This document shows, piece by piece, positions 1-6,063 of a DNA stretch of 37,335 nucleotides. The notes under the pieces were generated by a model. It was given only the letters and a program-made list of their open reading frames with translations, was not told the origin of the DNA and made no database searches. Position numbers and translations under genes: made by a program. How positions within the stretch are numbered: position 1 is the first letter of the stretch; each line of letters opens with the position of its first letter. This DNA comes from a virus. Where the stretch lies: the IMG/VR virus record IMGVR_UViG_3300007770_001204, positions 1-37,335 of that record; one strand, written 5' to 3'.

Positions 1-1017
1 CAGGACTTTCCGGTACGTGGAGCCGATGTGACGTGTGCAGGGGGTCAGACGACCTCTACGGCGGTCACAAATGACGATGGAGAGTATCAGTGCAGCATCA
101 TGGTTGGCGATTATGTCAGCTTCACCGGACACACTTTTGTCGGTGGGCAAGATTGGCAAAAGACGAAGGGATCTATCTTTATGGATAGTGAAGGTTCGTC
201 GGCTGCAGACTGTGAGCCGATTCCAGACATTCAGATTGACGTCTGCCGTATTGCCGGCGCCGTTAATATTGAAAACTACGACGCGATTGTAGATATCAAT
301 GAACCACAAGGCGTTGGAGCAGACGGAATTTCGGCTGTCTTTTGGGAACCACCCGGACCTATTTCATATTGTGAAAACCCTTGGGATAGCTTAGAAGCCG
401 GCGAATGCTGGAGTGGAACTAATGAAGAAATTGTTTCTATGTTCCCAGAGAGCGCTTTCCCTGGAATTCCTGATAGTGCCCGTTCCGCAGGCAACTGGGT
501 TGAACTTTCGAATGATTATCGTTCTTATCGAATGGAGAAAAGCTTTGAAGGGACTTTGCCCTTTTATGTGTGGAATTCTCACGAAATGGAAGAAGGTCGT
601 ATCTTAACAGATCGTCCGGACTTCAAGCAAGGACAAAATATCAGTGTCGAAGCCGATGGCGATTTTACGTCGTATTTTGGCACCTGGAGCGTCGAAGAAT
701 TTGCGACCATACCTGACCAAGTATATTTTTCTGCAGACAATCTAGTGTACAATGGCGGCGGCTTACTCGTAGATTATGGCAATGCCAGTGGAGATCATGT
801 CTTCTTTGCAGCCATTTTAGGCGATCAGCAAATGCTGTGCAAGTTTGATAACGATGGTGGGTTTATGGTGCCTGCTGACGCTCTCAACAAGTTAGATGAA
901 GGGTGGGGAGGAGCATCGGTGTTTAATTTATCGATGGAACTTTCCGCCGGACCTGATGGTTTGCCAATTTATTCGCAAGTATTTTCAGGAGAAACCGTTC
1001 CTCTGCAAGTTGAGTAA
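1..1017 (+). CDS. Secreted/surface-type protein with Ig-like or carboxypeptidase-regulatory-like repeat (5' partial)
   Basis: The frame is open from base 1 to a TAA at 1015-1017, so the start lies left of the window; the GTG at 28 is inside the gene. 338 residues are visible. The first stretch (GADVTC...TTSTAVTNDDGEYQC) resembles the beta-sandwich repeats of carboxypeptidase-regulatory or SdrD-B-like domains, where a variable substituent is followed by T-N-D-x-G-x-Y. Seven or eight Cys and many acidic and aromatic residues suggest an extracytoplasmic or virion-surface protein. No enzyme motif is seen. The gene ends 19 bases before a strong terminator, so it closes its transcription unit. It could be a tail appendage or a secreted moron protein; the sequence does not decide between them. 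Confidence 0.7.
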   Translation, partial: QDFPVRGADVTCAGGQTTSTAVTNDDGEYQCSIMVGDYVSFTGHTFVGGQDWQKTKGSIFMDSEGSSAADCEPIPDIQIDVCRIAGAVNIENYDAIVDINEPQGVGADGISAVFWEPPGPISYCENPWDSLEAGECWSGTNEEIVSMFPESAFPGIPDSARSAGNWVELSNDYRSYRMEKSFEGTLPFYVWNSHEMEEGRILTDRPDFKQGQNISVEADGDFTSYFGTWSVEEFATIPDQVYFSADNLVYNGGGLLVDYGNASGDHVFFAAILGDQQMLCKFDNDGGFMVPADALNKLDEGWGGASVFNLSMELSAGPDGLPIYSQVFSGETVPLQVE

Positions 1018-1036
1018 ACTAAGTAATAAGAACCTC

Positions 1037-1066
1037 GGGGGCCAGAGCAATCTGGCTCCCTTTTTT
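1037..1066 (+). terminator. Rho-independent terminator
   Basis: A 10-bp stem (1037-1046 with 1051-1060, one G-T wobble) is closed by a GCAA tetraloop of the GNRA type and followed directly by six T residues (1061-1066). It lies 20 bases after the stop of the first gene and 15 bases before the next start, so it separates the two units. It is the clearest terminator in the window. Confidence 0.92.
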
Positions 1067-1081
1067 ATAGGAGACAAGAAA

Positions 1082-1297
1082 ATGGACAGACTTCAACAAA
1101 GGCGTGATCAAATTCGTGCACGCAATCGTGTTCGCTATACTGCGGACCAAGAAATTATGAGAACATATCACATTAATGCTGATTTAACTCGCGAAACAAC
1201 CGATGAAATCGAGAAGGCTCTGTGGGAGTTAAAAGACTCGATGGACTTACCAACTGAAGAGATTGAATTGGCTATTGCATCCCGACGTTTAAAATAA
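1082..1297 (+). CDS. Small charged protein of unknown function
   Basis: 71 residues. The ATG at 1082 follows AGGAGA at 1068-1073, a good ribosome site just downstream of the terminator. The frame is open further upstream, but that extension would cross the terminator and the end of the preceding gene, so the internal ATG is chosen. The N-terminus is Arg/Gln-rich (QQRRDQIRARNRVR) and the remainder is helical and acidic with a basic tail. No family recognised. It sits alone between a terminator and the next promoter, so it may be read by leakage through the terminator or from a promoter I cannot see. Confidence 0.7.
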   Translation: MDRLQQRRDQIRARNRVRYTADQEIMRTYHINADLTRETTDEIEKALWELKDSMDLPTEEIELAIASRRLK

Positions 1298-1330
1298 ATT
1301 ATTTTTTTATCCTTCTGTTAAAAAATATGG

Positions 1331-1336
1331 TATAAT
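1331..1336 (+). promoter_or_regulatory. Extended -10 promoter element
   Basis: TATAAT preceded by TGG forms an extended -10 (TGnTATAAT). No convincing -35 exists at the right distance (TATCCT at 1308-1313), so recognition would depend on the extended -10. It lies 23 bases before the GTG start at 1359 and would drive the coupled genes 1359-3659. Confidence 0.6.
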
Positions 1337-1358
1337 TATTAATGAAGGAGGACTATGA

Positions 1359-1805
1359 GTGGGAACTGTTTTTGCGTTTAGTCTTGGATTGCTTTATGCA
1401 AATTTCATGGAATGGTACGTCCACAAATATTTCTTTCATGGTTTTGGGAAAAAACAAAATAGTGTTTTCGCTTTTCACTTAAGACAACACCATATCGAGT
1501 CACGCAATAATAAGTTCTTGGATGCTCGCGTAACCAAACGCGAGACCCTAGGGCTTTTAGCGTTTCTGGCGCTTTATTGGCCGCTTTATCATGTAGTCCC
1601 TGCGTTCTATATAGCGTTGGTTACATATGGGGCGGCATTTCTAGTTGTGCACAAGCTTTTGCATATGTATCCCCATGTAGCTAAAAAGCATTTTTGGTGG
1701 CACTGGAACCATCACATGCACAATCAAAACAAAAGTTGGAATGTTGTCTTTCCTTTGATGGACTGGATTACGGGCACACTGGAGGAGCGACAAGATGAAG
1801 GTTAA
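1359..1805 (+). CDS. Membrane fatty-acid hydroxylase/sterol-desaturase-like protein
   Basis: 148 residues with the histidine clusters of the membrane di-iron hydroxylase/desaturase superfamily: H22-x4-H27, H40-x3-H44-H45 and H115-x2-H118-H119. They are separated by hydrophobic helices at about residues 3-17 and 68-96. Members hydroxylate lipid or carotenoid chains with O2 at the membrane. The start is GTG 1359 behind AAGGAGG (1344-1350); the nearer ATG at 1354 is in another frame and hits TAG after eight codons. The protein is shorter than typical hydroxylases (about 200-300 residues) but the His boxes look complete. Its end overlaps the next gene by 11 bases. Role inferred: envelope lipid modification. 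Confidence 0.78.
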   Translation: MGTVFAFSLGLLYANFMEWYVHKYFFHGFGKKQNSVFAFHLRQHHIESRNNKFLDARVTKRETLGLLAFLALYWPLYHVVPAFYIALVTYGAAFLVVHKLLHMYPHVAKKHFWWHWNHHMHNQNKSWNVVFPLMDWITGTLEERQDEG

Positions 1806-2289
1806 AGTTGCGTTCTACAAAGGGAAGGGAAATTGGAAACATAAAATAGTGCGGTGGTGGACAAAAAGTCCCTATAGCCACGCCGAACTTATCATGCCAG
1901 ACAATTATACCTGGATAAGTATCAGTCCTCTCTTGACAGCTACAGTTTCAAAAAGAATTAAAACTGATTTTGATTTAGACAATTGGGATTTTGTATCTTT
2001 AGAAATTGATGAAGCACAACACGAAGTTATTCAAGATTTTTATCAAGAAACCAAAGGTTGTAAATACGACTGGGTAGGAATGATTTTGTCTCAATTGTTG
2101 TCTTTTAATATTAAACAAAAAAACAAATGGTATTGTAGTGAATGGATCGCTTATGCTCTCCGTATTGCAGGAATTATTGATTGGAGAGTAATAAAAATTT
2201 ATGATCAAAGTGATTTATCTCCCAAAAAGCTTTATGAGATTATAACAAGCCAAAAAGAGGAACAACAGGAATGTCCTCCGGAAAATTAA
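1795..2289 (+). CDS. Permuted papain-like (YiiX/NlpC-P60-type) hydrolase
   Basis: 164 residues. The early S-H motif (YSHAEL, H29) and late Cys (KWYCSEW, C114) are in the order expected of circularly permuted papain-like enzymes, in which the catalytic His precedes the Cys. The central CKYDW segment is also typical. Relatives act as amidases, acyltransferases or peptidases on cell-wall or lipid substrates. ATG 1795 follows a GGAGGAG ribosome site and overlaps the upstream hydroxylase gene by 11 bases, so the two are translationally coupled. No signal peptide. A role in envelope processing with its neighbour is inference. Confidence 0.75.
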   Translation: MKVKVAFYKGKGNWKHKIVRWWTKSPYSHAELIMPDNYTWISISPLLTATVSKRIKTDFDLDNWDFVSLEIDEAQHEVIQDFYQETKGCKYDWVGMILSQLLSFNIKQKNKWYCSEWIAYALRIAGIIDWRVIKIYDQSDLSPKKLYEIITSQKEEQQECPPEN

Positions 2290-2519
2290 TCGAAGAAATC
2301 AAGGCGGGCGATTTGGTTCTCTTAAGAGAGCGTCGCAAAAAATATAAGAAAAGGCCCGCATTAATATTAAAAGTTTTGAGCGACCATGAGCGTATTTTCG
2401 TCGAATCTACGATCTGGACCGATTTTCACTATATGGTATACACCGAAGGAAAGACTATGTACGTGTCGGAGGGTCACATAGATCGAGTTATAAGTAGTAA
2501 TGAAGAGCCGGAAATTTAA
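2271..2519 (+). CDS. Small SH3-like beta-barrel protein, unknown function
   Basis: 82 residues. The pattern IKAGDLVLLRERRKKYKKRPALILKVL is that of a KOW/SH3-like barrel (G-D-V-V-x-L opening, then I-L-K-V-L). It overlaps the upstream gene by 19 bases and uses GAGGAAC at 2256-2262 as a likely ribosome site. A similar small barrel follows at 2500 and another at 5848. Function unknown; nucleic acid or protein binding is possible. Confidence 0.65.
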   Translation: MSSGKLIEEIKAGDLVLLRERRKKYKKRPALILKVLSDHERIFVESTIWTDFHYMVYTEGKTMYVSEGHIDRVISSNEEPEI

Positions 2520-2706
2520 AGTCGACGAATGGGTACTATATGACCCTTATCTATCTGGTGAAAACACTACACTACGACTCAAAGCAGTGGTCCTGGAGGT
2601 GTTAGAAAATGATTTATTCTATGATTACAGGGTTTTTATCGATGGTAGGGGTACTATTACAAAAGTGCGGGAGGAAAATCTGTTTCTCTGTGAAGAAACT
2701 ACGTAA
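2500..2706 (+). CDS. Small SH3-like protein, unknown function
   Basis: 68 residues. The opening FKVDEWVLYDPYL and later LKAVVLEVLENDLFYDYRV resemble the short SH3-like barrel of the upstream gene. It overlaps that gene by 20 bases at an ATG with only a weak ribosome site, so it is probably translated by coupling. The C-terminus (EENLFLCEETT) is acidic. Function unknown. Confidence 0.6.
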   Translation: MKSRKFKVDEWVLYDPYLSGENTTLRLKAVVLEVLENDLFYDYRVFIDGRGTITKVREENLFLCEETT

Positions 2707-2773
2707 TAATGAGGAGCCACCATTCCGTTGCCCTTGCTGCGGTTTTGCTCCTTGCGACTGCGATGACCATTAA
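2690..2773 (+). CDS. 27-residue Cys-rich zinc-ribbon-like peptide
   Basis: A GTG-started frame, 27 residues, with the C-terminal pattern C-P-C-C-G-F-A-P-C-D-C-D-D-H. It has five Cys and a final His within 15 residues, like a compact metal-binding knuckle. It overlaps the end of the 2500 gene by 17 bases and the preferred start (2763) of the lipoprotein gene by 11 bases, matching the overlapping style of this segment. GGGAGG near 2669-2674 is a possible but distant ribosome site. An in-frame ATG at 2642 would add 16 residues. Without this gene there would be an unexplained 56-base gap before ATG 2763. Confidence 0.5.
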   Translation: MKKLRNNEEPPFRCPCCGFAPCDCDDH

Positions 2774-3659
2774 AAAGATAAAATTACTACTTTTAACAGC
2801 TTTAATAGTGCTCGGTTGCCAGCCCGATTATGGTATGCAGTACGAGGTGATAGAAGAGATCCAGCCAACTGAGGTAGTTGTAGATTCGTTCGTACAACCA
2901 AGCCCTCCGACCAAATTAGATGTATTGATTGTGCTTGATACTTCGGGTTCAATGAACGATAATTTTCAACAAGTAAGCACAGGAGTGGAGTTGTTGCGCG
3001 GAGATATCGAAGCCCTAACACTTGATTATAAAATTGGCTTTATAAACTCAGGATTGGTCAGTCCGTATTTTGCTGGTCCTTATGACTATAATTCGGATTC
3101 TATTGATTTTTTGTTGGCCCCTTATATATTGGGCGCTGATTGGTACGAAAGAGCGTTCCAGACAATGCATGGATTCGTCTCAAGCACGCCTGAAGGCATC
3201 GCATTCTTTCGAGATGATGCAGACAAATTAATTATTTTTGTTTCTGATGAAGACGAGCAAGGGGCCATCCCAACAAATACTTTTCATGATTGGCTTGTAG
3301 ACAAGTTTAAAGGAGTGCAACATGACGTAGTGGCCATTGTGCAAGTTGAAGATGGTGAATGCGCAAGCACTTGGCAATATGATGTAGGTCAGAAATTTAT
3401 TGATTTAGTAGCTTATTATGGAAAAGTGGGAATTGACATTTGCAGCGATTGGGAAGCATGGTTGGCTGATAGTACATTTTTAGTAGGTGAAATTAATTAT
3501 ATTAACCTTACCCAAACTCCGCTACCAGATAGCCTTGTGGTCTATAGAAATGGGTTAGAAACAGAATTGTGGTATTATTTACCGAGTACTAATACTATAT
3601 ATCTCGACTTTGTGCCAGATCCAGGCGAACTTATTGAAGTAGGATATGTTGTTTTATAA
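2763..3659 (+). CDS. Lipoprotein with von Willebrand factor A domain
   Basis: 298 residues from ATG 2763. Residues 1-19 are a textbook lipoprotein signal: basic n-region (KKIK), hydrophobic core and lipobox V-L-G-C with Cys19. A VWA domain follows, with strand LDVLIVLDTSGSM carrying the MIDAS D59-x-S-x-S motif and a later FVSDEDEQG strand. VWA domains bind protein ligands through a metal ion. A longer start at ATG 2709 is in frame, but it would put 18 unrelated residues before the signal peptide. The product should be anchored to a membrane facing outward. It may alter the host surface, for example by blocking superinfection, but that is inference. Confidence 0.82.
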   Translation: MTIKKIKLLLLTALIVLGCQPDYGMQYEVIEEIQPTEVVVDSFVQPSPPTKLDVLIVLDTSGSMNDNFQQVSTGVELLRGDIEALTLDYKIGFINSGLVSPYFAGPYDYNSDSIDFLLAPYILGADWYERAFQTMHGFVSSTPEGIAFFRDDADKLIIFVSDEDEQGAIPTNTFHDWLVDKFKGVQHDVVAIVQVEDGECASTWQYDVGQKFIDLVAYYGKVGIDICSDWEAWLADSTFLVGEINYINLTQTPLPDSLVVYRNGLETELWYYLPSTNTIYLDFVPDPGELIEVGYVVL

Positions 3660-3665
3660 AAATAC

Positions 3666-3693
3666 TTGACTTTGTTAAAAATGGTGTTATAAT
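3666..3693 (+). promoter_or_regulatory. Sigma-70-type promoter
   Basis: TTGACT (3666-3671), 16-base spacer, TATAAT (3688-3693). It lies 25 bases before the ATG at 3718, with AAGGAGG in between. The preceding bases AATACTTG recur in the promoter at 8246. Confidence 0.82.
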
Positions 3694-3717
3694 ATAAAAG
3701 GAGTCAAGGAGGAAACA

Positions 3718-3936
3718 ATGGACCCGAGCAATGAAAACAATAAAAGCTGGAAACAAGAAGGTATTTTTGATACTTACGATGAAGCTGATAGTACCCGCGC
3801 GGTAATGCTTTCAATGAATACTGATAATAAGCTATTAGTAAAAATAAAAAGGTGCGGACCAGGAGGAACACGGTTTAAAGTTAAGTCGTATTACCCACCT
3901 AAGCCTAACAATAAAAAGAAGAGGAAGAAAGAATGA
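3718..3936 (+). CDS. Small protein with basic tail, unknown function
   Basis: 72 residues; ATG 3718 is preceded by AAGGAGG about 5 bases upstream and a good promoter. The N-terminal half is polar, the middle (LLVKIKRCGPGGTRFKVKSYY) is beta-rich, and the C-terminus ends KKKRKKE, suggesting nucleic acid binding. It overlaps the next gene by 4 bases (ATGA). No family recognised. Confidence 0.72.
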   Translation: MDPSNENNKSWKQEGIFDTYDEADSTRAVMLSMNTDNKLLVKIKRCGPGGTRFKVKSYYPPKPNNKKKRKKE

Positions 3937-4433
3937 CAATTCACACTGAAATGTTTGATAAACCCAAAGAGAAATCCCCGGAAACAGTAATGGTCTCCGG
4001 AGGTTTTGACCCCGTACATGCAGGTCACATTCGTTTAATTCGAGCCGCGGCAGAACATGGCGATGTAATAGTAATAGCCAACTCGGATGAATGGTTATTT
4101 CGGAAAAAGGGATTTGTTTTTATGTGTTTTGAAGCACGAGCAGAAATCTTAAATGCGATTAAGGGTGTTATTGTGGTAGACTCCGTCGACGACTCCGATG
4201 GCACTGTTTGTGAAGCCATTTATCGTCATCGTCCCACTTATTTCGCCAATGGCGGCGACCGGGGACGTAGCAACACTCCGGAACAATCGGTATGCGAAGA
4301 ATTAAAAGTAAAATTACTATGGGGCGTTGGTGGAGATAAAAAACTAGCTAGCTCTTCCGAGTTAGTAGAGAACGCACGAGAATTCGAAGAAAAACCACCA
4401 CGACGATATACTACTAAGGTCTCAGAAAAATAA
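3933..4433 (+). CDS. Cytidylyltransferase-like nucleotidyltransferase (RfaE C-terminal/TagD-type)
   Basis: 166 residues. The N-terminal motif GGFDPVHAGHIRLI contains the HxGH signature (H29-A-G-H32) of the HIGH nucleotidyltransferase superfamily. ANSDEW, a second motif ANGGDR and a late S-S-S-E-L-V correspond to the ISSTxL segment. Closest in style to the adenylyltransferase domain of RfaE/HldE and to glycerol-3-phosphate cytidylyltransferase; these couple a sugar phosphate or polyol phosphate to CMP or AMP. It starts in the ATGA overlap of the upstream gene. It may feed activated sugars to the glycan island 6 kb downstream, although it lies outside it. Confidence 0.83.
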   Translation: MTIHTEMFDKPKEKSPETVMVSGGFDPVHAGHIRLIRAAAEHGDVIVIANSDEWLFRKKGFVFMCFEARAEILNAIKGVIVVDSVDDSDGTVCEAIYRHRPTYFANGGDRGRSNTPEQSVCEELKVKLLWGVGGDKKLASSSELVENAREFEEKPPRRYTTKVSEK

Positions 4434-4437
4434 TTGT

Positions 4438-4466
4438 TTGACAAATGAAAAATTTTAGATTATATT
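4438..4466 (+). promoter_or_regulatory. Sigma-70-type promoter
   Basis: A perfect TTGACA (4438-4443), 17-base spacer and TATATT (4461-4466), five bases after the upstream stop. It would drive the 4522 gene, tRNA-Asn and the following small genes. A hydrophobic 29-codon frame starting at 4445 overlaps it; see findings. Confidence 0.75.
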
Positions 4467-4521
4467 ATGAATTAGTATTATTTTCCCTCGCGGGATTTAT
4501 AATGTGTTATATAATTGATGG

Positions 4522-4800
4522 ATGGTTAGCGTAGACTATCAAAAAAACGATATTGTGCTGGTAAAATCAGTCGCAGGCGATGCAATTCCGCCAATTCATG
4601 TTCGTCTACTAGAAAGAGAGATCAGAGCGCCCTCTAAGGGAAACGCTTTTGATTGGCCCGGATATTCAGGATGGATGGCAACGCCAATTTATCAAAAAGA
4701 GATCGAGATTTTAAAAAAAGAATGGAATATTCCATTTAAAAAAGCAAACAAAGATTTAACATTTATTTATGATGAAAATATCATTAAAAAAATTATTTAA
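4522..4800 (+). CDS. Small protein of unknown function upstream of tRNA-Asn
   Basis: 92 residues from ATG 4522, the first usable start after in-frame stops. No Shine-Dalgarno sequence is visible, unlike most neighbours. Content: YQKNDIVLVKSV at the N-terminus (SH3-like opening), a tryptophan-containing central part (DWPGYSGWMATP) and a Lys/Ile-rich C-terminus. The TAA at 4798-4800 ends one base before the tRNA. Function unknown. Confidence 0.55.
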   Translation: MVSVDYQKNDIVLVKSVAGDAIPPIHVRLLEREIRAPSKGNAFDWPGYSGWMATPIYQKEIEILKKEWNIPFKKANKDLTFIYDENIIKKII

Positions 4801-4801
4801 T

Positions 4802-4877
4802 TGGGGTGTAGTTCAATCGGCAGAACGCGTGGCTGTTAACCACGAAGTTGCAGGTTCGAGTCCTGCTGCCCCAGCCA
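4802..4877 (+). tRNA. tRNA-Asn (anticodon GTT)
   Basis: A complete cloverleaf: acceptor TGGGGTG (4802-4808) with TGCCCCA (4867-4873), including two G-T wobbles; D arm GTTC/GAAC; anticodon stem CGTGG/CCACG around CTGTTAA, anticodon GTT; T arm GCAGG/CCTGC with loop TTCGAGT. The discriminator is G and CCA is encoded (4875-4877). It lies between two coding genes in one unit. Phage tRNAs usually supply codons used more by the phage than by its host. Confidence 0.95.
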
Positions 4878-4897
4878 CACTCAAAACAGGAGAAGAA

Positions 4898-5062
4898 ATG
4901 AGTACCAAAGAAGTAAAAGAACTTAAAACACAAGTCGGAACTTTAAAAAATCGAATTAATCAACTTGTTGATGAATTAAAGATTTTGAAGAACGAGGTAG
5001 GTCGTTTTAAAACTGATGTTGCCGCCGACGTAAAATATTTGACTGAACGCGTCGATAGTTAA
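4898..5062 (+). CDS. Short coiled-coil protein
   Basis: 54 residues, ATG 4898 with AGGAGA at 4888-4893, starting 20 bases after the tRNA. Almost the whole protein is a heptad-patterned helix (LKTQVGTLKNRINQLVDELK and onward), rich in Lys, Glu, Leu and Val, so an oligomerising coiled coil is likely. A longer reading of this frame starting at 4769 runs through the tRNA and is an artefact. Function unknown. Confidence 0.72.
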   Translation: MSTKEVKELKTQVGTLKNRINQLVDELKILKNEVGRFKTDVAADVKYLTERVDS

Positions 5063-5257
5063 GTGAAAAAATTTGCCAAGTTTTCATTAATTTGGTATAG
5101 CCAACAATTTGCCATTCCTTTTTGGATTGTTGGCCATGTACACTTGCATTTAAATGATTATCATGATATAATAGAATTATCAAGCTCGATTATAATGCAC
5201 TGCATGGTCGGACTTGGATTTTGGTTGGATTGGAAAGAACACAATAAAGGAGATTAA
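5063..5257 (+). CDS. Small two-helix membrane protein
   Basis: 64 residues. The GTG start at 5063 directly abuts the upstream TAA, suggesting coupled translation. Two hydrophobic segments (about residues 8-27 and 38-55) are joined by a His-rich turn (HVHLHLNDYHD), and the tail is charged (DWKEHNKGD). Small phage membrane proteins of this kind include holin-like and superinfection-exclusion proteins, but nothing specific supports either. A promoter for the next gene lies inside this one. Confidence 0.65.
   Translation: MKKFAKFSLIWYSQQFAIPFWIVGHVHLHLNDYHDIIELSSSIIMHCMVGLGFWLDWKEHNKGD
5144..5172 (+). promoter_or_regulatory. Intragenic sigma-70-type promoter with extended -10
   Basis: TTGCAT (5144-5149), 17-base spacer, TATAAT (5167-5172) preceded by TGA (extended -10). 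It lies inside the small membrane-protein gene and 86 bases before the ATG at 5258. The -35 and its left flank (ACTTGCATT) match the promoter at 8246. Confidence 0.72.
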
Positions 5258-5731
5258 ATGTCGTTTGTTCAAAAATTAAAAAAATTAAAGGTGGACCCCA
5301 CTACCATGGTTACACTTTCATATGTGGATGGAGTAGATGTATTCGTTCACAATGAAACTGAAGTAGAAACAGCGCTAACAGAAACAAATGTTGTAGAAGA
5401 GTTTTGCGAACTGGTGGCCACACCGGGCCTACATGTAACCACTATGTATGGTGCACCTATTTTAGAAGAATTGCGTGCTTCTTCCTTGCTGGAAGAGTAC
5501 GAAAGAGGCACTCATGCGTTTGCTGAATATTTAACGGAAGTCGTAAATGATAATTTTTATGAATTTGATTTTATTGATACGAATATTCAGAAATTTGATC
5601 ACAAGCGTGGCTTTTGTGAGCTACGTGCCGAGGTTAAAGTACCCGCAGGAGAACTTATTGATTCCAGCGCTTTCGTGAATTCATGGACTGTTTCTGTGCC
5701 GACAGAAACTGGTGTCCTAACTCTCGATTAA
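5258..5731 (+). CDS. Acidic phage protein of unknown function
   Basis: 157 residues, ATG 5258 with AAAGGAG just upstream. It starts with a short basic helix (VQKLKKLKV) and continues as an acidic alpha/beta protein with no Cys cluster, signal or membrane segment. I recognise no family. It is followed by the structured intergenic segment at 5735-5836. Confidence 0.75.
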   Translation: MSFVQKLKKLKVDPTTMVTLSYVDGVDVFVHNETEVETALTETNVVEEFCELVATPGLHVTTMYGAPILEELRASSLLEEYERGTHAFAEYLTEVVNDNFYEFDFIDTNIQKFDHKRGFCELRAEVKVPAGELIDSSAFVNSWTVSVPTETGVLTLD

Positions 5732-5734
5732 AGC

Positions 5735-5836
5735 GCGTCCGCTGTATCGTCGGGTAAATAATAACGATACGTGGCTGCCGAACGTTACGCAGGCAGGGGT
5801 TTACGGTTATCCTAGGACGCTAAAAACCGTTTACTC
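5735..5836 (+). ncRNA. Candidate structured RNA / cis-regulatory element (three-way junction with alternative pseudoknots)
   Basis: The 116-base gap between two genes can fold as a closed three-way junction. P1 pairs 5735-5740 with 5815-5820 (GCGTCC/GGACGC). P2 pairs 5744-5750 with 5764-5770 (GTATCGT/ACGATAC, 13-base loop). P3 pairs 5775-5779 with 5792-5796 (CTGCC/GGCAG). The P2 loop (GGGTAAAT, 5752-5759) can pair either with GTTTAC in the junction (5799-5804) or with TTTACTC at 5830-5836, just before the 5848 start. A further stem, 5803-5808 with 5825-5830, competes with both. The downstream gene lacks a visible ribosome site. This looks like a riboswitch-style layout, but no known family is recognised. 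Confidence 0.5.
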
Positions 5837-5847
5837 CCTATAATATC

Positions 5848-6063
5848 ATGAAACACAGAATTGATGTCCTATGTAATAATTATTTTGTGGGAGAAAGCGT
5901 TCTTCATCGACAAACTCATTTAACAGGGGTTATCATAGAGATGTATCCGTTAGACAAAGCAAAAATTTTATGGGAAAACGGACAAGAAGAATGGTTAAGA
6001 ATTTATCGAGGCAAAGGATATAACGAAGGGGCTATTGAGAATGTAGCCAAGATACTTAAATGA
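5848..6063 (+). CDS. Small SH3-like protein downstream of the candidate RNA element
   Basis: 71 residues from ATG 5848. The segment ESVLHRQTHLTGVIIEMYP...AKILWENGQEEWLRI has the strand pattern of a small SH3/Tudor-like barrel, similar in style to 2271 and 2500. No Shine-Dalgarno site precedes it; the expected position is CTCCCTATA, which the alternative RNA pairing partly covers. It overlaps the next gene by 4 bases (ATGA). Function unknown. Confidence 0.65.
   Translation: MKHRIDVLCNNYFVGESVLHRQTHLTGVIIEMYPLDKAKILWENGQEEWLRIYRGKGYNEGAIENVAKILK

Noticed and set aside
28-30. GTG as start of the first gene
   Set aside because: The frame is open to base 1 and the beta-sandwich repeat already begins before it, so the gene is cut by the window edge.
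2709-2762. Longer N-terminus for the VWA lipoprotein
   Set aside because: It would place an odd segment ahead of a standard lipoprotein signal and has no ribosome site; the Cys-rich ORF explains these bases better.
4769-4897. Protein frame running through the tRNA into the coiled-coil gene
   Set aside because: The segment is a perfect tRNA cloverleaf; the true start is ATG 4898 behind AGGAGA.
5839-5844. TATAAT just before ATG 5848 as a promoter
   Set aside because: No -35 at the right distance (GACGCT) and the transcript would begin inside the gene.
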